Both the position numbers and the translations under genes were made by a program. This document shows, piece by piece, positions 1 through 12,298 of a stretch of DNA of 64,000 nt; positions within the stretch are counted from its first letter, which is position 1; every line of letters begins with the position of its first letter. The stretch is from positions 1,488,001 through 1,552,000 of the forward strand of contig CM031557.1 of assembly GCA_018466975.1 (NCBI GenBank), read 5' to 3'. The notes beneath the pieces were generated by a model. The model was not told the DNA's origin, ran no database searches, and saw only the letters and a list, made by a program, of their open reading frames with translations. The DNA is from Sparassis latifolia. Its lineage: Eukaryota > Basidiomycota > Agaricomycetes > Polyporales > Sparassidaceae.

Positions 1-488
<488 letters not shown>

Positions 489-1845
489 AACTTTACACCT
501 TCAGATGAGTCGTATAATCGATTCGTGAAGTCGCAGTCGTTAGCCAAAGAACAAGACAGTTTTGCGTGACAATGACTCGGGCTTTGTAGAGGGATCGGAG
601 GCAGGTTTAAAGTCACAATTCTGGACGCTCTCGGGAAGGTAATGTGCAGAAGAGGAAGAAGTCGGTGGTCAGCCGGCTGCAACACCAGAAAATGCGAAAT
701 TTGTGAGAGCGAGCAGACAGATAACGAGCGACGGATGATGTGACCCACCCGTGCCAGCGCGCCACAGCAGAGGAGGCGGAGTTTGTCGGAGTTTGTCCAT
801 TCCTTATCGGACTTTTGTTCCTTCTGTGACTTTTGTCCTTGCCGACGACGGTCGTCGACCTGGCCGTTGTCAACAGCAGCCATGGTTGTCTTTGTTTCCT
901 CCATTTCCTGAGTACTTCCTGACATCTGACATTGACATTTCTCTGAAAAGCCAGTTCGATTTCTCGGATGTTGCAAACGATTTCCAATTACCGATTCTTA
1001 CGTCCCTCCTCTTGCTCACGGTGGACCGGAAATCAATGATGCCTGTGGTTCCGGACTGGTGATTTCTTAGAATCAGATATACCCAAAGAGGACTCTTGTC
1101 GTATTTTGCGTCAGAAAAATTGCCAACGAGGTCAGTTTTCATTCAATGACATGTTCGGAAGGAATCGGCTCCGGAAGCACATACCTGGAGGAAATTTTAC
1201 AGCTTTTCTTTGACTATACTCTTTTGCCTTGGGTGGCCCACGTTCGAAGTCGTTCTTAGCTTCTGGCTGGTGCACCCTACTCACGCCTGTCCTGTGGAAA
1301 GAAACTCGTTTCAGCAGAATCAGCACTGCTCTGATTGTTTGAATTGAGAGACCAATCATCCGGGCTATGTTGTTCCATCCGCTCTGCCGTGCTTCCATCG
1401 GCAGATCGCCGACACTCCTGAAGCAGCCTGGGTCTACGCTGAGTTGAGAGGTGGCTGCTGGTTCACTTCTTGCGCGACTAGATTTCACATGGCGTCAAAC
1501 ACAATAAAAGAGTACAGTTCACATTTACAGGCTCCATTCCGAGAGTGTACACATTAAATGCTGAAACCATGTGTTGTAAGGTAAGTATGCGGGTATAGCG
1601 TGATGACGGCGCGGATCATGCAGCATGACGTGAATGGGATCAAAAACGAAGGGCGACGATGTAGTGGGTGTGAAGAAGGAGCGTCTGTAGCATATACGCA
1701 AAAAACAGGCAGATGGAGCGATGGGTTTGCAAACCGGGAGAACCGACAGCAAGAGCCGAAACATATCCAAGAAAGGCTGGAGTAAGGTTGAAAGTCGTGT
1801 ATCGTTGCGGACTTGACGATGAGACGTCGTGTGGTAGGGCTCAAT
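489..1845. other. Intergenic region with no gene I can support
   Basis: This holds the upstream region of the PP1 gene and the downstream region of the PH-domain gene. A minus-strand reading frame at 1132-1488 (118 codons) and two overlapping minus frames at 389-987 are open, but I recognise no domain. The latter overlap PP1 exon 1 in another frame. The 1132-1488 frame could be an exon of an unknown small gene; no matching neighbour exon was found. Confidence 0.4.
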
Positions 1846-4554
1846 CTACACGCCCTCAGGTCTGGGACTTCTGAGGCTTTGCACGGTCTCATGGCCAGTA
1901 GCGGGGCGTCTTCTACGTCGTCTCCTGTAAAATAACGTCAGGGAAAAATCCCTCATGTCCAAAGAAAACTGACCGGGGAAACATTGGCCCCCTGGGCATC
2001 GGACGTTCGTCCAAGTCAAGCGCAATATTCGTCGCGGCTTGGATCCCCTGTGGCGACAACCGTCACAAATGCACAGATTTAAAAAGTATCGCAGAGATGC
2101 GCGCACCTCTATCCACTCTATGACCGAGGCGACATCCTGCGCCTGTAGTAAGGACTGCTCCCCTTCCAGACGGACGCGTATGACATTCTTGCGCTTCGTG
2201 TAGTCACTTGCAAGCCCGCTCTCTGCATGCTGCAAGGTGAAGGAGCTGATAAGGTCCCTCTTGTCCGGTTCCACAATCGATTGCGCAGAATTTGGAGGAA
2301 ACTCCGAGTTAACCGAAGGGCTGTGGGGCATACGAGACCGCAAAAAGGAGGATGCGGACGAAGTACCGTTGGAGTTCGATCGCGCCGTGGGCGAGGGAAC
2401 GGTCACCGTAGTACGCGAGGTCGAGTTTGACATGTAACCGGATCGAGAAGACGACGACGTATTATCGGAGGACTGTCGGCTGCTGATCGGTGGTGAGACT
2501 GGAGAATCCTCTCGTTGGGTGTCCACACTCAGGCGTGATCTCGAATTGGTACTACTCGAGGGTAGGACCGAGCGACTTAAGCTGTTCGTACGATTAGGAT
2601 GAAGGAGGCTTGCAGCAAGATGAAACTTCGATCGAGAAGACGGTGACGGCGAAGGCTGCACGGGCTGTGGTTGTGTCGGAGCTCGCTGGCTCGCAGTGAG
2701 CGATCCGCTTGGTACGGAATGTGTAACCTTCTCGTCTCCCCCCTCGGTGCTGGGCGTGGACTTCACCGCAGAAACACGGGTCCCGCTGGAAGTTCCTCTG
2801 TTCGGATTGATGACTGTGATGTCACCGACACCAACCTTGTTTTCCCACCACGCTTCGATCGCGGTAACTCCTGCAGCACTAGGAGGGCACTTGTACACCC
2901 TGAAGACGGTGCCGTCTAGTACACAAAGCACGCGCCGCCATTTCCGGTCCTTCGCTTGCTCGCCTGGCTTGGAGAACTCCACCTTGCGCGGCATGATCGC
3001 ACATAAGTATATCGAGTTCGAATAACATGGCAAGTGCTCCTTGCCCTCTTCATCGCGCGGCTGGACCGGAGGACCACCACGGGGGTGGAAGGAAGGATAA
3101 GGTGGAGGTTCGGAGGTGTGCTTATATGTTGGCAACGAACGCCGTCGACAGAGAATCGGGGACGACGGGTCCATATCTTCTGGCGAGTCTGGGCGGACTC
3201 TCGACGGGCCCTGCTCGTCCTCAACGATCGTGGGAGGGCCAGCGGAAGCCAGCTTGTTTTTCCGTGGAGAATCTGCAGTCATAGTCGGCGTGCCCATGAC
3301 TTCCTTGCCCTTTCGTGATACTGACAGCAGGTCCACCATGCTTCTCGACCCATGGTGGTACAGACCTGGACGCGGAGACGCGGGCGACGTGAGCAGTGGG
3401 GAAGAATTCCCTACGCCCGCAAATTGCCGTGACCCAGAAGGCATCAAGTCCGCTGGCCGTGGCGTCCGGTTCACGATCGACGACCGACTCGATTGTCGCG
3501 TGAGGTCCTTCGCATTGAAGTAATCGATCGTAAAACCCGGCTTGGGCACTGGCGTGGGTTGCGCATCACCGGAACCCGTGGAGTTCCAAGTCTCCCGCCG
3601 AGATTCCGCCGGATCACCGTCGAGGAAAGATGCCCCGAACGAAGAGGTCGTAGCGACTTGCGGAAGGTTCATGCTGCTAGGACTCACCCGCTCGGGGGAC
3701 GACCCGCCGTCTTCGTCTTCGTCCCCGTCCGCCTCATGCGCAGGTGCGCTACGCTCCGCATCCGCGAAGTCTTCCCCGTCCTCTTCCGAGTCTGAGTCTC
3801 CCAGCACCGCATTCTCGTGGTCCGCATCCTGCTCACACTCGCTCGGCCCCTGCATCGGCAACGCAGGGATGCTCCGCAGAGGCGCCTGCGGTCGCCCCAG
3901 CCGCTCGGGCTGCGTCGGCGTGGGTGGAGGCAGCATCGGCAAATGGAGAAGGGGCATCGGTGGCTGGCGTGTAACCATCGAGTGCGTCACTCGAGCTGCC
4001 CCCTGTGCATTATACCGCGCCATCATCGGGGCGGGAAGCGTCGCGAGACGAGGTGCCAGGGTGCCAGCTGCCGTCGCGTCCTCTCGCTCCTGCGTGTGCG
4101 TCCGCGTGGTGGAGGATTCTGGCGGGAGCCCTTCGATCGCCTCGACCGACTCCTGGTGTTGAGCTTCCGGCATCCCAGGCGAGCGCATGGCTTGCATGCA
4201 ATTTACAAGCACCGGCTCGGGCGCATTCGCGGATGTATGTCCGTTGGACGAAGGTGTATCAGAGTTGTCTGCGGAACGGCGCGAACCGATGGCTAGGACG
4301 TTCTGCGGCATGAATGCCTTGTTATTGAGGTCCATAGAGCGCGTGCCGCGTTCGTACAGTCCGACGACCTCCTTGCTCTTGCTCTTTCTTCGCTGGCTGC
4401 GGAAGTTGGATACCTTTTTGAAGATTTGGCTTGTGCGAACCTGCGGATAGTGCGTGAGAAGCCGAGAGTTGAAAGTAGTCACAGTGCTCGCCATGAAATG
4501 GGAAGTCTTCACATCTGGGATGGGCTGAGGTCGAGGAGGGTCCTCCATGGTCAT
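1846..4554 (-). CDS. PH-domain protein with a long Ser/Thr-rich insert in the PH domain
   Basis: A large, mostly disordered protein with a pleckstrin-homology domain, so a likely membrane- or phosphoinositide-binding adaptor; the partner is unknown. The first ~500 residues are low-complexity and rich in Ser, Pro and acidic stretches. The PH domain begins near residue 512 ([12 protein letters not shown], then [20 protein letters not shown]). It is interrupted by ~180 Ser/Thr-rich residues and resumes with [20 protein letters not shown] and a final helix with VASVIEWIE. The frame is open throughout, but two introns are evident near the 3' end: 2106-2048 (59 nt) and 1973-1925 (49 nt), both GT..AG. 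Splicing gives [20 protein letters not shown] followed by an arginine run, which is what this family has after VIEWIE. The two introns total 108 nt, so retention of both keeps the frame. The spliced protein would be about 866 residues. Start chosen at the first ATG. Confidence 0.85.
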   Translation of the reverse strand: MTMEDPPRPQPIPDVKTSHFMASTVTTFNSRLLTHYPQVRTSQIFKKVSNFRSQRRKSKSKEVVGLYERGTRSMDLNNKAFMPQNVLAIGSRRSADNSDTPSSNGHTSANAPEPVLVNCMQAMRSPGMPEAQHQESVEAIEGLPPESSTTRTHTQEREDATAAGTLAPRLATLPAPMMARYNAQGAARVTHSMVTRQPPMPLLHLPMLPPPTPTQPERLGRPQAPLRSIPALPMQGPSECEQDADHENAVLGDSDSEEDGEDFADAERSAPAHEADGDEDEDGGSSPERVSPSSMNLPQVATTSSFGASFLDGDPAESRRETWNSTGSGDAQPTPVPKPGFTIDYFNAKDLTRQSSRSSIVNRTPRPADLMPSGSRQFAGVGNSSPLLTSPASPRPGLYHHGSRSMVDLLSVSRKGKEVMGTPTMTADSPRKNKLASAGPPTIVEDEQGPSRVRPDSPEDMDPSSPILCRRRSLPTYKHTSEPPPYPSFHPRGGPPVQPRDEEGKEHLPCYSNSIYLCAIMPRKVEFSKPGEQAKDRKWRRVLCVLDGTVFRVYKCPPSAAGVTAIEAWWENKVGVGDITVINPNRGTSSGTRVSAVKSTPSTEGGDEKVTHSVPSGSLTASQRAPTQPQPVQPSPSPSSRSKFHLAASLLHPNRTNSLSRSVLPSSSTNSRSRLSVDTQREDSPVSPPISSRQSSDNTSSSSRSGYMSNSTSRTTVTVPSPTARSNSNGTSSASSFLRSRMPHSPSVNSEFPPNSAQSIVEPDKRDLISSFTLQHAESGLASDYTKRKNVIRVRLEGEQSLLQAQDVASVIEWIEVRASLRYFLNLCICDGCRHRGSKPRRILRLTWTNVRCPGGQCFPGQFSLDMRDFSLTLFYRRRRRRRPATGHETVQSLRSPRPEGV

Positions 4555-5531
4555 CGTGATGTTCCGGGTCGCGGATCGTTGAAAGCGTTCCTACGAACGG
4601 TTATACCCAGAGTGCTCGTGTGCAATAAATCCAGAACAGAAAATGGCGAGAAAAACAGAAAGCCGAGAGCAGTTACGAACCGGGTACAGAGCAGAATTGC
4701 CCAGCGGTGCAGCAAGACATGGGAGTTCAGCCGCAGCCGTGGTTTTAGTTCTGACGAGATTGGAGGAGCCGATGCGGCACGAGGGTACATGCTGTAAACG
4801 GCAATTCTGAGACTGCGTCATGGTGGATCAAGATCTGCGGGCAGAGGGAGAAAGCGGAGAAAGGAAAGGAGAGCCCGAAATGCGCCAGTAGTGATAGAGG
4901 TGCATATTTTATTCTTAAAGAAGAATGACTCCAGATTTATTGAAACATGCATGTTTAGAAAAGTTATTGTTTACACTGTTATTTTTTGCCTAAAATTTTC
5001 TAATCCTCAATTCAATCATGGCACATTTCTGAAAAATTTTGAGTAGAGATTGTGTGATAGAGCTAAACGTATTAGACAAAAGTACGTGAAAAGTTAATAT
5101 CCATATTGTTGTAGAAAGAACACTTCAATGAATGATGTTCTCTCACAGTATGGATTTTCGAATGTTCTTGTTAAACTTTGCCGAGCATGAATGAAGAGGT
5201 AAGAGCAAGAGGGCCCAGCCGGCACATTCCGAGACCGGAGGTTAGGGAGGGAGGGTGGTCCCTGGGGTCCTTATCTTGGTTTTGGTAGCAACCTTACCTC
5301 CGCCTCTGAAATGGCTCCCGACGTGCTCAAAACGCGTATCTCTAGCTCAAGACGCGTCAGAAATGTCTGGAGATTATTTGGAATGCGTAGGTGGCTCGGA
5401 GTCGACTGTGCTGTGGATCGTGTTGCGAATGTCGCGGCCGTCTATGAGGTATACTACTGTGACAATGTTGAGTCTATCATGCCTCACCCCCCTTGCTCAG
5501 GTGCGCCTTTCTCTCCACGGACGCATCCCAG
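4555..5531. other. Intergenic region; AT-rich stretch and G-rich tract
   Basis: This is upstream of the PH-domain gene and of the transposon gene on the other strand. About 4900-5180 is AT-rich with no coding sign. Near 5240 lies GGGAGGGAGGG followed by a TCCTTATCT motif; a similar G-rich tract plus CCTTATCT lies near 12376-12420, on the far side of the transposon gene. These could be element ends or only simple sequence. A plus-strand open frame at 5255-5590 has no recognisable domain. Confidence 0.3.
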
Positions 5532-8406
5532 ATGCCTCGCAAGAAGGACAAAGGAAAACAGAGGAGGTGAGAACTGTTTCGTGTGTGTAAATACTGATAC
5601 CTGAGGTCTCGGCTAGGAGTTTGCGGAGACGTCGCGCTTTTGCTTGGAATGCGAAAAGGAGATCAAGTTGGGCAATGGAGGTTCCACAAATTGGTACCAG
5701 CACATTGCAGGTGTTGCTCACCAACAAAATGCAATATATTGGAAGACTGCGGGAGGTAAAGACCAAAAGCTGACAGCGTTCTTCAGCCGACAGCTTTCTG
5801 CCAGTACTACACTGTCTGTCCCAAAACCTACCAAGATTTGAGTGCAAGGCCTTGCCCGAGACGATTCTCTGTTGCTGTCATCCACCGATGTTTTACAGCC
5901 TGCTGACGGGTCATCTGTGCACCTGATATATGTCGACGATACACCTGTCGACAGCCAGCCATCGTCCTGTATGCGATTGTCCCCAGCTTCTAGTTCGTCA
6001 TGCACTAGCTCATCTCCAGCTGCAGGTCTAGCTGAATGCATACTCAGCAAACTATGGCGGCTAGCCTCTACCCTCCCTGCTTCTGTCCCTATGGGATGTG
6101 CTGATAATGCTCTAGCTGCCTTCTCACAGGAACCGTATTTCAATGCCGATGAAGATTATGAGTCTGAGTGGGAGTTTGTAGATCATACACTGAACCGCGT
6201 GTTTGGTTACGGAGACGTGGATGAGCAGATAGCAGAACTCATCTGCCGAGGCCCTCTGGGAATTGACGGGCTTATTCATTGGCTAGAGGTCTGTTTAACA
6301 TGGCCTACTGTCTCTTTTGATCTTCTGGAGGGCAAAATTTGCACGCTTGTGCCGCGCTATGGTTCTGAGGTAAAGTTCATTTTTCCGGTCTCATTTTCAA
6401 CATGTATATAGGCTGAATACATCTCCGTGCAGAGGGGCGACTATTGGACCATTTAACCCAAGTCCTGTCCATCTTGACTTGTCCCGACATGGCGCGGATG
6501 AGTCTTCAATAGTGCCACCGGCCAAGGAGAGCCTGCAAGCACACACCTCCCTAGTACAAGTGTCATTGTGCCTGCCATCCATGAGCTCATCCTCGCCCTT
6601 GCTGGTCTGTCCGAGATACGTGCTTGACTTTGCGGGTGGGCACTCGCCTTACGCAATATACCCTTTTTCACTTCACCTCGGCCAGTCGCTTCCGTGGGAC
6701 ATCTACATCAATGATGCCACGCTGTTTTTAATCTCGAAGAGCTGTGCAAAAGTAGAAAGGCCTCGTTCTAACTCTGTCATGCCATGTAAACCCTGTGCGG
6801 AGTTGGGTTCACATAATATTGTGCAAGGGATCGAGAATCGTGCATACAATGGTGTGCATAAGAACGCACCTTGGAACTATCAGACAGTGTCCTCAATGAA
6901 GGCACTCCTCGAGCAAAAGAATGCTTAAATCGACGAGTTGCGCTTTTCGAAGCTCAACTTATTGCGCCTCTACCTGGCTCGAGGACGTGCTCTAGATGGA
7001 CACAAACACTTTCTGGTTTCCATCTCTAGTGTGCAACTGCACACTCGTGTCCATCGGGTTGTGGCAGTGGCTCATCGGCATGGAGCAAGCATACACCCAA
7101 TTGTTCACCATGTGGATCAAGCCACAGCACAGTTGTGTGCAGTGTGTAGCGACAAGACCGAATTCCAGCAGGCATACTTGTTGTGGAAACTCGGAGGTCA
7201 GCGTGTCGCAAACATTGCGAATTGCTCGCTCGGACTGCCTGCCTTGTCTATGACATGACAACACTTTTCACATCATTCAATCCAGGCTTCATCTGGCATG
7301 CCAGAAGACATGGATCATAATCTAAGTGGCTATCCTCTTGCGATCCAGGCATGCACCATATTTACAGGGTATATGATTCTCATTGATGAGATCAAGTTCG
7401 AGGAGCGAATGCGATGGGATCTCGCAACAAACATGGTTCTGGGAATATGTCGTGAACATGGGCATAGATGTTCTCTCGAATTCTGCATGCTGGAAGAAGC
7501 TCAAGTGATCGCTGAATGTCTTCGAAGTGGAAAGGTGCATTTTGCGACAGAGGTATGTGCATCTCGTCTCTTGATTTTCACCCAATACTCACGTGTAGTT
7601 ATCATTCACTCGGCAGGCAACATTCATAGCCATATCTGCTCTATCGTCGAACCATCATGATTATGCCGCCTACCCATTTGTGATATCAGGAACGTGCAAG
7701 ACTGAAGATGCACAGGCTCATAAGGGTTTTCTCCAGTCTGCGATTGATGCATTTTATCGCAAGTCAGCAGGAACAGCGGCGAGGCTCTACTGCATAGCAT
7801 CTGATGGAGAAATGTGCAGAGGAAAGGCTCTGGCCATGTTGACCATGACACAGGAATTGGCGCCATCTTCAGTGCTCTATCGTGCGCTCAGCCCCCTACC
7901 ATTCTTCAACTTGCTTGTAGGTGACAACGGGATCACATGTGACAAGGACTGGAAACACGTTCTGAAGCATTTCCGAAACATGATCTTACGCAAGAGCGGA
8001 TGCTCAATCAATGGTTGTATGTTCCTTCGTGCAACCCTAAAATGTCACCTTATGGATGGTTTGGACATGGCGGGAAGTACGGCCAACTCGTTGTCGACTC
8101 GGGGTATGCATGGGCCTTGGCCGGAGGAGCTTTTGACTCCCGGTCAAGTGAGTGGTACTTCACTGTGGTTCACCGGGCGTGGCAAACGGGAAAGTACGCC
8201 AGGCTATCACAGTTGTTCGGTGATATCAAATTTATGATAATGGGTTAGGGACGCCTGAGCTATATGTGTGATTTGTTGTCTGAAGTCGGGATGGTAGTCT
8301 GTACAATACAGACAGGGGAATGTAGAGGGGAATGCCTAGCAACCGTGTGCAAGGGCTTGCGTTCTGTCTTCTTATATGATGCTGAGTCTTCTGTGTTCTC
8401 TTATCC

Positions 8407-8550
8407 GTGTGCCTACAACCATGTGCAGGGCTTACCGAGTCTTCGTTGTCTTCTTAACTGTGTGCCTACAACTGTGTGCAGGGCTTACCGAGTCTTCTGT
8501 GTTCCTATCCGAGTGCCTACAACCATGTGCAGGGCTTTACCGAGTGCGTG
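8407..8550. repeat. Tandem repeat, ~52-bp unit, about 3 copies, inside the solo LTR
   Basis: Units begin GTGCCTACAA at about 8407, 8460 and 8511 and share TGTGCAGGGCTTACCGAGTC. A weaker partial copy precedes them at about 8344. Confidence 0.8.
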
Positions 8551-9004
8551 TGTCCTAATACAATGTGCCTGGCTGATAATTTTCCTACGTGTTGTCCGAG
8601 AACTTTCCGAGAACGGGTTGAGTATCTAGCAACCGTGTGCTAGACTACCCAACAGAAACGATACGAGAGTGCAGTAGTTGTGTTCGTAACAACTCACTGC
8701 CTGCGCTGAACTGACTTTGTCGGGATCCTTTTGATTACAAGTAACAATGTTACTGGGAGGAGTGGAACAAACTCCTATTCTTTTAGTTTATCACTTTGTA
8801 GGGTAAGCTACAAGCGGAGGGAGAACTCTTCACTTATAGGGGTGCTACAAGTGGGGAGAGAAGACTGAGGGTCGGGGCACCTCGGGGGTCCTTTTATACC
8901 CCTCGGGTGTCACCTGTTGTGACTGTTACATAGTAGTGTTACATGGCAGATTGGCCAATAGCAAAATAAGAGCATCACGTGATCAAAGGGGAAAGTAGGA
9001 AGGA

Positions 9005-9165
9005 AAAATGTCTTAGGACCTTCGTGTCCAATAGCATAAAGTGAGCAGGGAGAAACAGGGAAGACAAAACTCTTGAGACCTCCGTGTCCAATAGCATAAA
9101 GTGAGCAGGGAGAAGTAGGGAGAAAGCACTTTCCGAGTTTTTCCCGTCCAATAGCATAATGTGAG
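9005..9165. repeat. Tandem repeat, 60-bp unit, 3 copies, inside the solo LTR
   Basis: The motif GTCCAATAGCATAA recurs at 9025, 9085 and 9145, exactly 60 bp apart, followed by GTGAGCAGGGAGAA in the first two. In LTR orientation these lie near the 5' end, where U3 promoter repeats are expected. Confidence 0.8.
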
Positions 9166-12100
9166 CATCAGGTGACACGCTCGGCCAAACATTCTCGGGT
9201 TCCGTCTTAGTCACGTGACTTCTTCGTCGAGCGCTTCACCGGTGGTTACGTGTTCACAAGCCAAACACTTTTGGTGCGTGACATCGTTACTCTCCCTGAA
9301 TGATCCCCAGGATGTGGTTCTCGCATATCGCCTTCTTCATGCCATTGTCATGCTACCACCAGCACCTGAAGGTTCAAAACCTATATATCATGAGATCCGT
9401 CGTATTCTCAATCTACTCGGCTGTCTGTATGCACATCTACTGGAGGTCTACACGAATGTCTGCTGCTCTCTTCGTGAGCAGTTGATACATCTTGCTGCTG
9501 CGGCACACCTTATTCTCGTGCTATACGCAACGATAGGGGCCATTTCATTTCTGCTCCTCTATTTCTCGATGTCATGATCATGATCAAAAACGCATATTTC
9601 TGTGTTGTGAAGACTGTGTGCGATGATCCAGATGCTCTCTTCTGGTTGATCCTGCTTGGCATGGATGAATTAGAGAAGATATTTGCCTTGATATGTACCA
9701 TGGTGGGAGTGATGCCAATGTGGATCAGCTGCAAGCTGCAAACCGCACCACCAGTGTGACTATGTGTGCCAAGATCCTGAAGGAACACCCAGAATGGGAT
9801 CGTGGACCGCGCCATCTATCCATACGGCCTCTGGCAGAACAGGGAGATGACATAAGCAAGAAGGTTGACCACATCAATCCAGAGTCTTGGAAGGGTGATG
9901 TCTCCATCTGGAATGTTGTCCTCCAGACTTGCTGGAGTCTCGGACAAGGAATCGCTGAGTCGAAGCTTCGGGCAGCTCACATAGCAGTTCCTTTCGAGGC
10001 GTATGAAAGCTCAAATCATGACATAGACATGCTAAGGCCATTCGGAGATGGTAAGGTTGTTTACATCGCGAGACTTTGGATGGATGAAGCGGATGAAGAG
10101 CCTTCCGTCATCGCAGATTCATCGAAATCTACAGGCACTGCAGAACTGCACACATCTATGGCAGCAGAAGATTTGGCACTCAAACACGATGTGGAGGATT
10201 TGCTAGGTCCTGAGGATGTGGAGAAGGAGAAGGGGCAGAAGGTCGAAGCATGGTTAACTGTCAGTGATGACCCTGCTGCAAAGAAACAGCACAAGAGTAC
10301 AATTCTTCGCTGGCTTTCCGACCCTCACATCAGCCCTGGTTTGACTGATCACCTCAGTCGAATATGCAGTTTTACATGCTATTCAAATTCCGCTGTTGTG
10401 ATGGACATGGAGACTGAGTTCGGGACTCCCCTACTTACTATCGATGATCCAGCGCTCACTCTATTGCAGCACAATCCAACCGAATCTGTCTTTCTTGCAG
10501 TGGTACGCGTCTGTGACATTCTGCATGACGGTATCAGCAAATATGCACTTCCGCGCCAGGGTAAATGAACCTAACATCTGTATCAAGTTCGACATACTAT
10601 CACTCTCCTCAATCACCCCGACGGAGGATAATCACCATGTGGACTGGCAGTGGAACATTAAATATGAGCAATCAAGCTCCTCGATAGCCCAGGAAGTTGA
10701 AGGATGAGGGGTACAGCTGATTGATCCGCAGACGGCCAGAGTGTCTAATCCACATACTGGTGAAAATCGCATTACTTATCAGTTCAAGACTGAAGAATTG
10801 TGTGTGCTCACATGTGATCTCTTTCACTGTGGATGCAATGATGTGCAGTGGGCAACCGCACCTCGTTCAGATCGATTTTCCTATCGGATACCAACAGGTA
10901 GGTTTTTCGTTCATAGTAATAGTGGTCATAGGCTTATCTCACTTTGCTCAAGGTGAACTATGCTTCCTCTGTGAGGGAGACAGCATCAACCTCGAGTGTC
11001 CAACAAATAAGCACATTTGTGCACACTGTCCCTCAGTTTATCTGGCAATAACAGATGGGAAGAAGATTCTTGAGCACATGGGCTGTCACATTCTCCATGA
11101 TGCTACAGTCAGCAGGGAAGCCATGCCATGCAGATTCTGCCTTAGTGTGGGTGCTACTTGTGTGGTGTACCTCCGAAAGTCGCGTGAGCGGCATGGTGGT
11201 TTTGGCATTGACATGGAGCGCACTCACTGTCACAACAAGTACAAAGTCTCTGTTACACGAAGCACAAAGTTCATGAAAACCTCACCTTGTACAAATGTAC
11301 CCGTCAATTGCCCACTGTGTCCAAAATCTCCACAGGCTCCAGCAGTCTGGAAATACAATCTCGAGGTGCATTTGCACCGTGCACATCCGGACACCACACT
11401 GTCGCTTTACGAAGATTTGTGGAAAGTCAGTAATGAGGAACATGCAGCCATGGAGGTGAAGTTCCTGGTGCGACACAGGGTGAGCAAGCGGAAATGACAT
11501 GAGGATGCTAGCAACAACACGAAGATTTCTGACATCCACAAATGTACTGCAGTGAGTCTCATCCTGATAATTTTGACATTCATTCTGATGTCTCTTCATT
11601 ACAGTACCACCGACTTAGAGCCATCAGGGTCTAGTTCGGGTATCCGAGACATTGCTAGCTGCTCTTCAACAACCTCGATGCCAGGAAATCCTATACTTCC
11701 TGACTCAGACTCAGACTCAGCATCCAGCTCTGACATTGATAGTGATGAAGAAGACAGGCAATGAAGATGGCAAGAGCATCTCAGGCTGCATAGATATAGA
11801 TGAATGCGGCATTGGAACTGAGCCTACAACCTCTGACAATTCATTGTTTGCAGAAGCCTTGAGTTCGCTACAGCAGCCAGATATCATGGCACCAGTGTCA
11901 GCTGATTGTATAAATCCATCGAGTGACCTTGGTGACAGTTCCGTAAATCCACCCTCCATCATTGGCGCTGTGCACTGAAGCTAACATGCACGACTGGGAC
12001 GGCAGCCAACAGTAGCGTCAGAGGATCAAAATTCACCATCGATTCTTTGCGAGGCATGCGAGGGCCCAGCTCAAGGTGATATGGTACGATGTGATGGCCC

Positions 12101-12298
12101 TGCATGTGGACAATGGGTATGTCATTCATCACCGCATTTACTTGTGTACTAAGATTAAATGTGTAGTATCACCTCGACTGTATAAATGTACATGAAGCAC
12201 CGGCCGCTGACTGATTTTGTGATCAGGTCTGTGCAGAGAATGCGGGAGTTACAGTATGCAGACCCAGGAAGAAAGCACGTAAGGCTACTAGAAGTTAA

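Larger units (their letters stand above)
8092..9283 (-). mobile_element. Solo LTR (Ty3/gypsy-type) inserted in the transposon gene
   Basis: Read on the minus strand it begins TGTCACGCACC at 9283 and ends GTCGACA at 8092, giving TG..CA ends. The 4 bases TCGT lie on both sides (8088-8091 and 9284-9287); counting one more base, TCGTT matches if the end is taken one base later. Removing the insert rejoins the host reading frame exactly, from ANSL to LSLNDPQDVV. The first ~40 bases resemble the starts of the LTRs at 56277 and 62666, so it is the same lineage. A TATA-like GGGTATAAAAGG lies on the minus strand near 8900. No internal coding region remains, so this is a product of LTR-LTR recombination. 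Confidence 0.85.
5532..12298 (+). pseudogene. Large transposon-type protein: zinc finger, RNase H-like core, Cys-rich region, C-terminal PHD finger (decayed)
   Basis: Remnant of a large protein that I know as repeated in Agaricomycete genomes and usually annotated as hypothetical. It probably starts MPRKKDKGKQRR at 5532. Pieces in order: a C2H2/BED-like finger at about 5620-5740 (FCLECEKEIKLGNGGSTNWY then H and H); an acidic spacer to 6370; HSPYAIYPF and LPWDIYINDATL (6480-6930); LLRLYLARG and LLWKLGGQRVANIA (6940-7255); an RNase H-like core at 7300-8090 and 9284-9900 with IASDGE, VGDNGITCDKDWKH and LKHFRN, a DxKH arrangement like some DNA transposases; a Cys-rich region 10950-11500 (CFLCEG, CPLCPK); and a PHD finger 12049-12298 (CEAC, CDGPACGQW, YHLDC). 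Stops break it at 6926 (TAA), 10705 (TGA) and 12212 (TGA in place of the usual PHD Trp), and a solo LTR splits it at 8092-9283. Function inferred: transposase or transposon accessory protein. Exact exon ends were not resolved. Confidence 0.75.

Noticed and set aside
8407..9165. CRISPR-like array from regularly spaced repeats
   Set aside because: Units are contiguous tandem repeats with related spacers inside a fungal LTR; there are no unique spacers and no cas genes.
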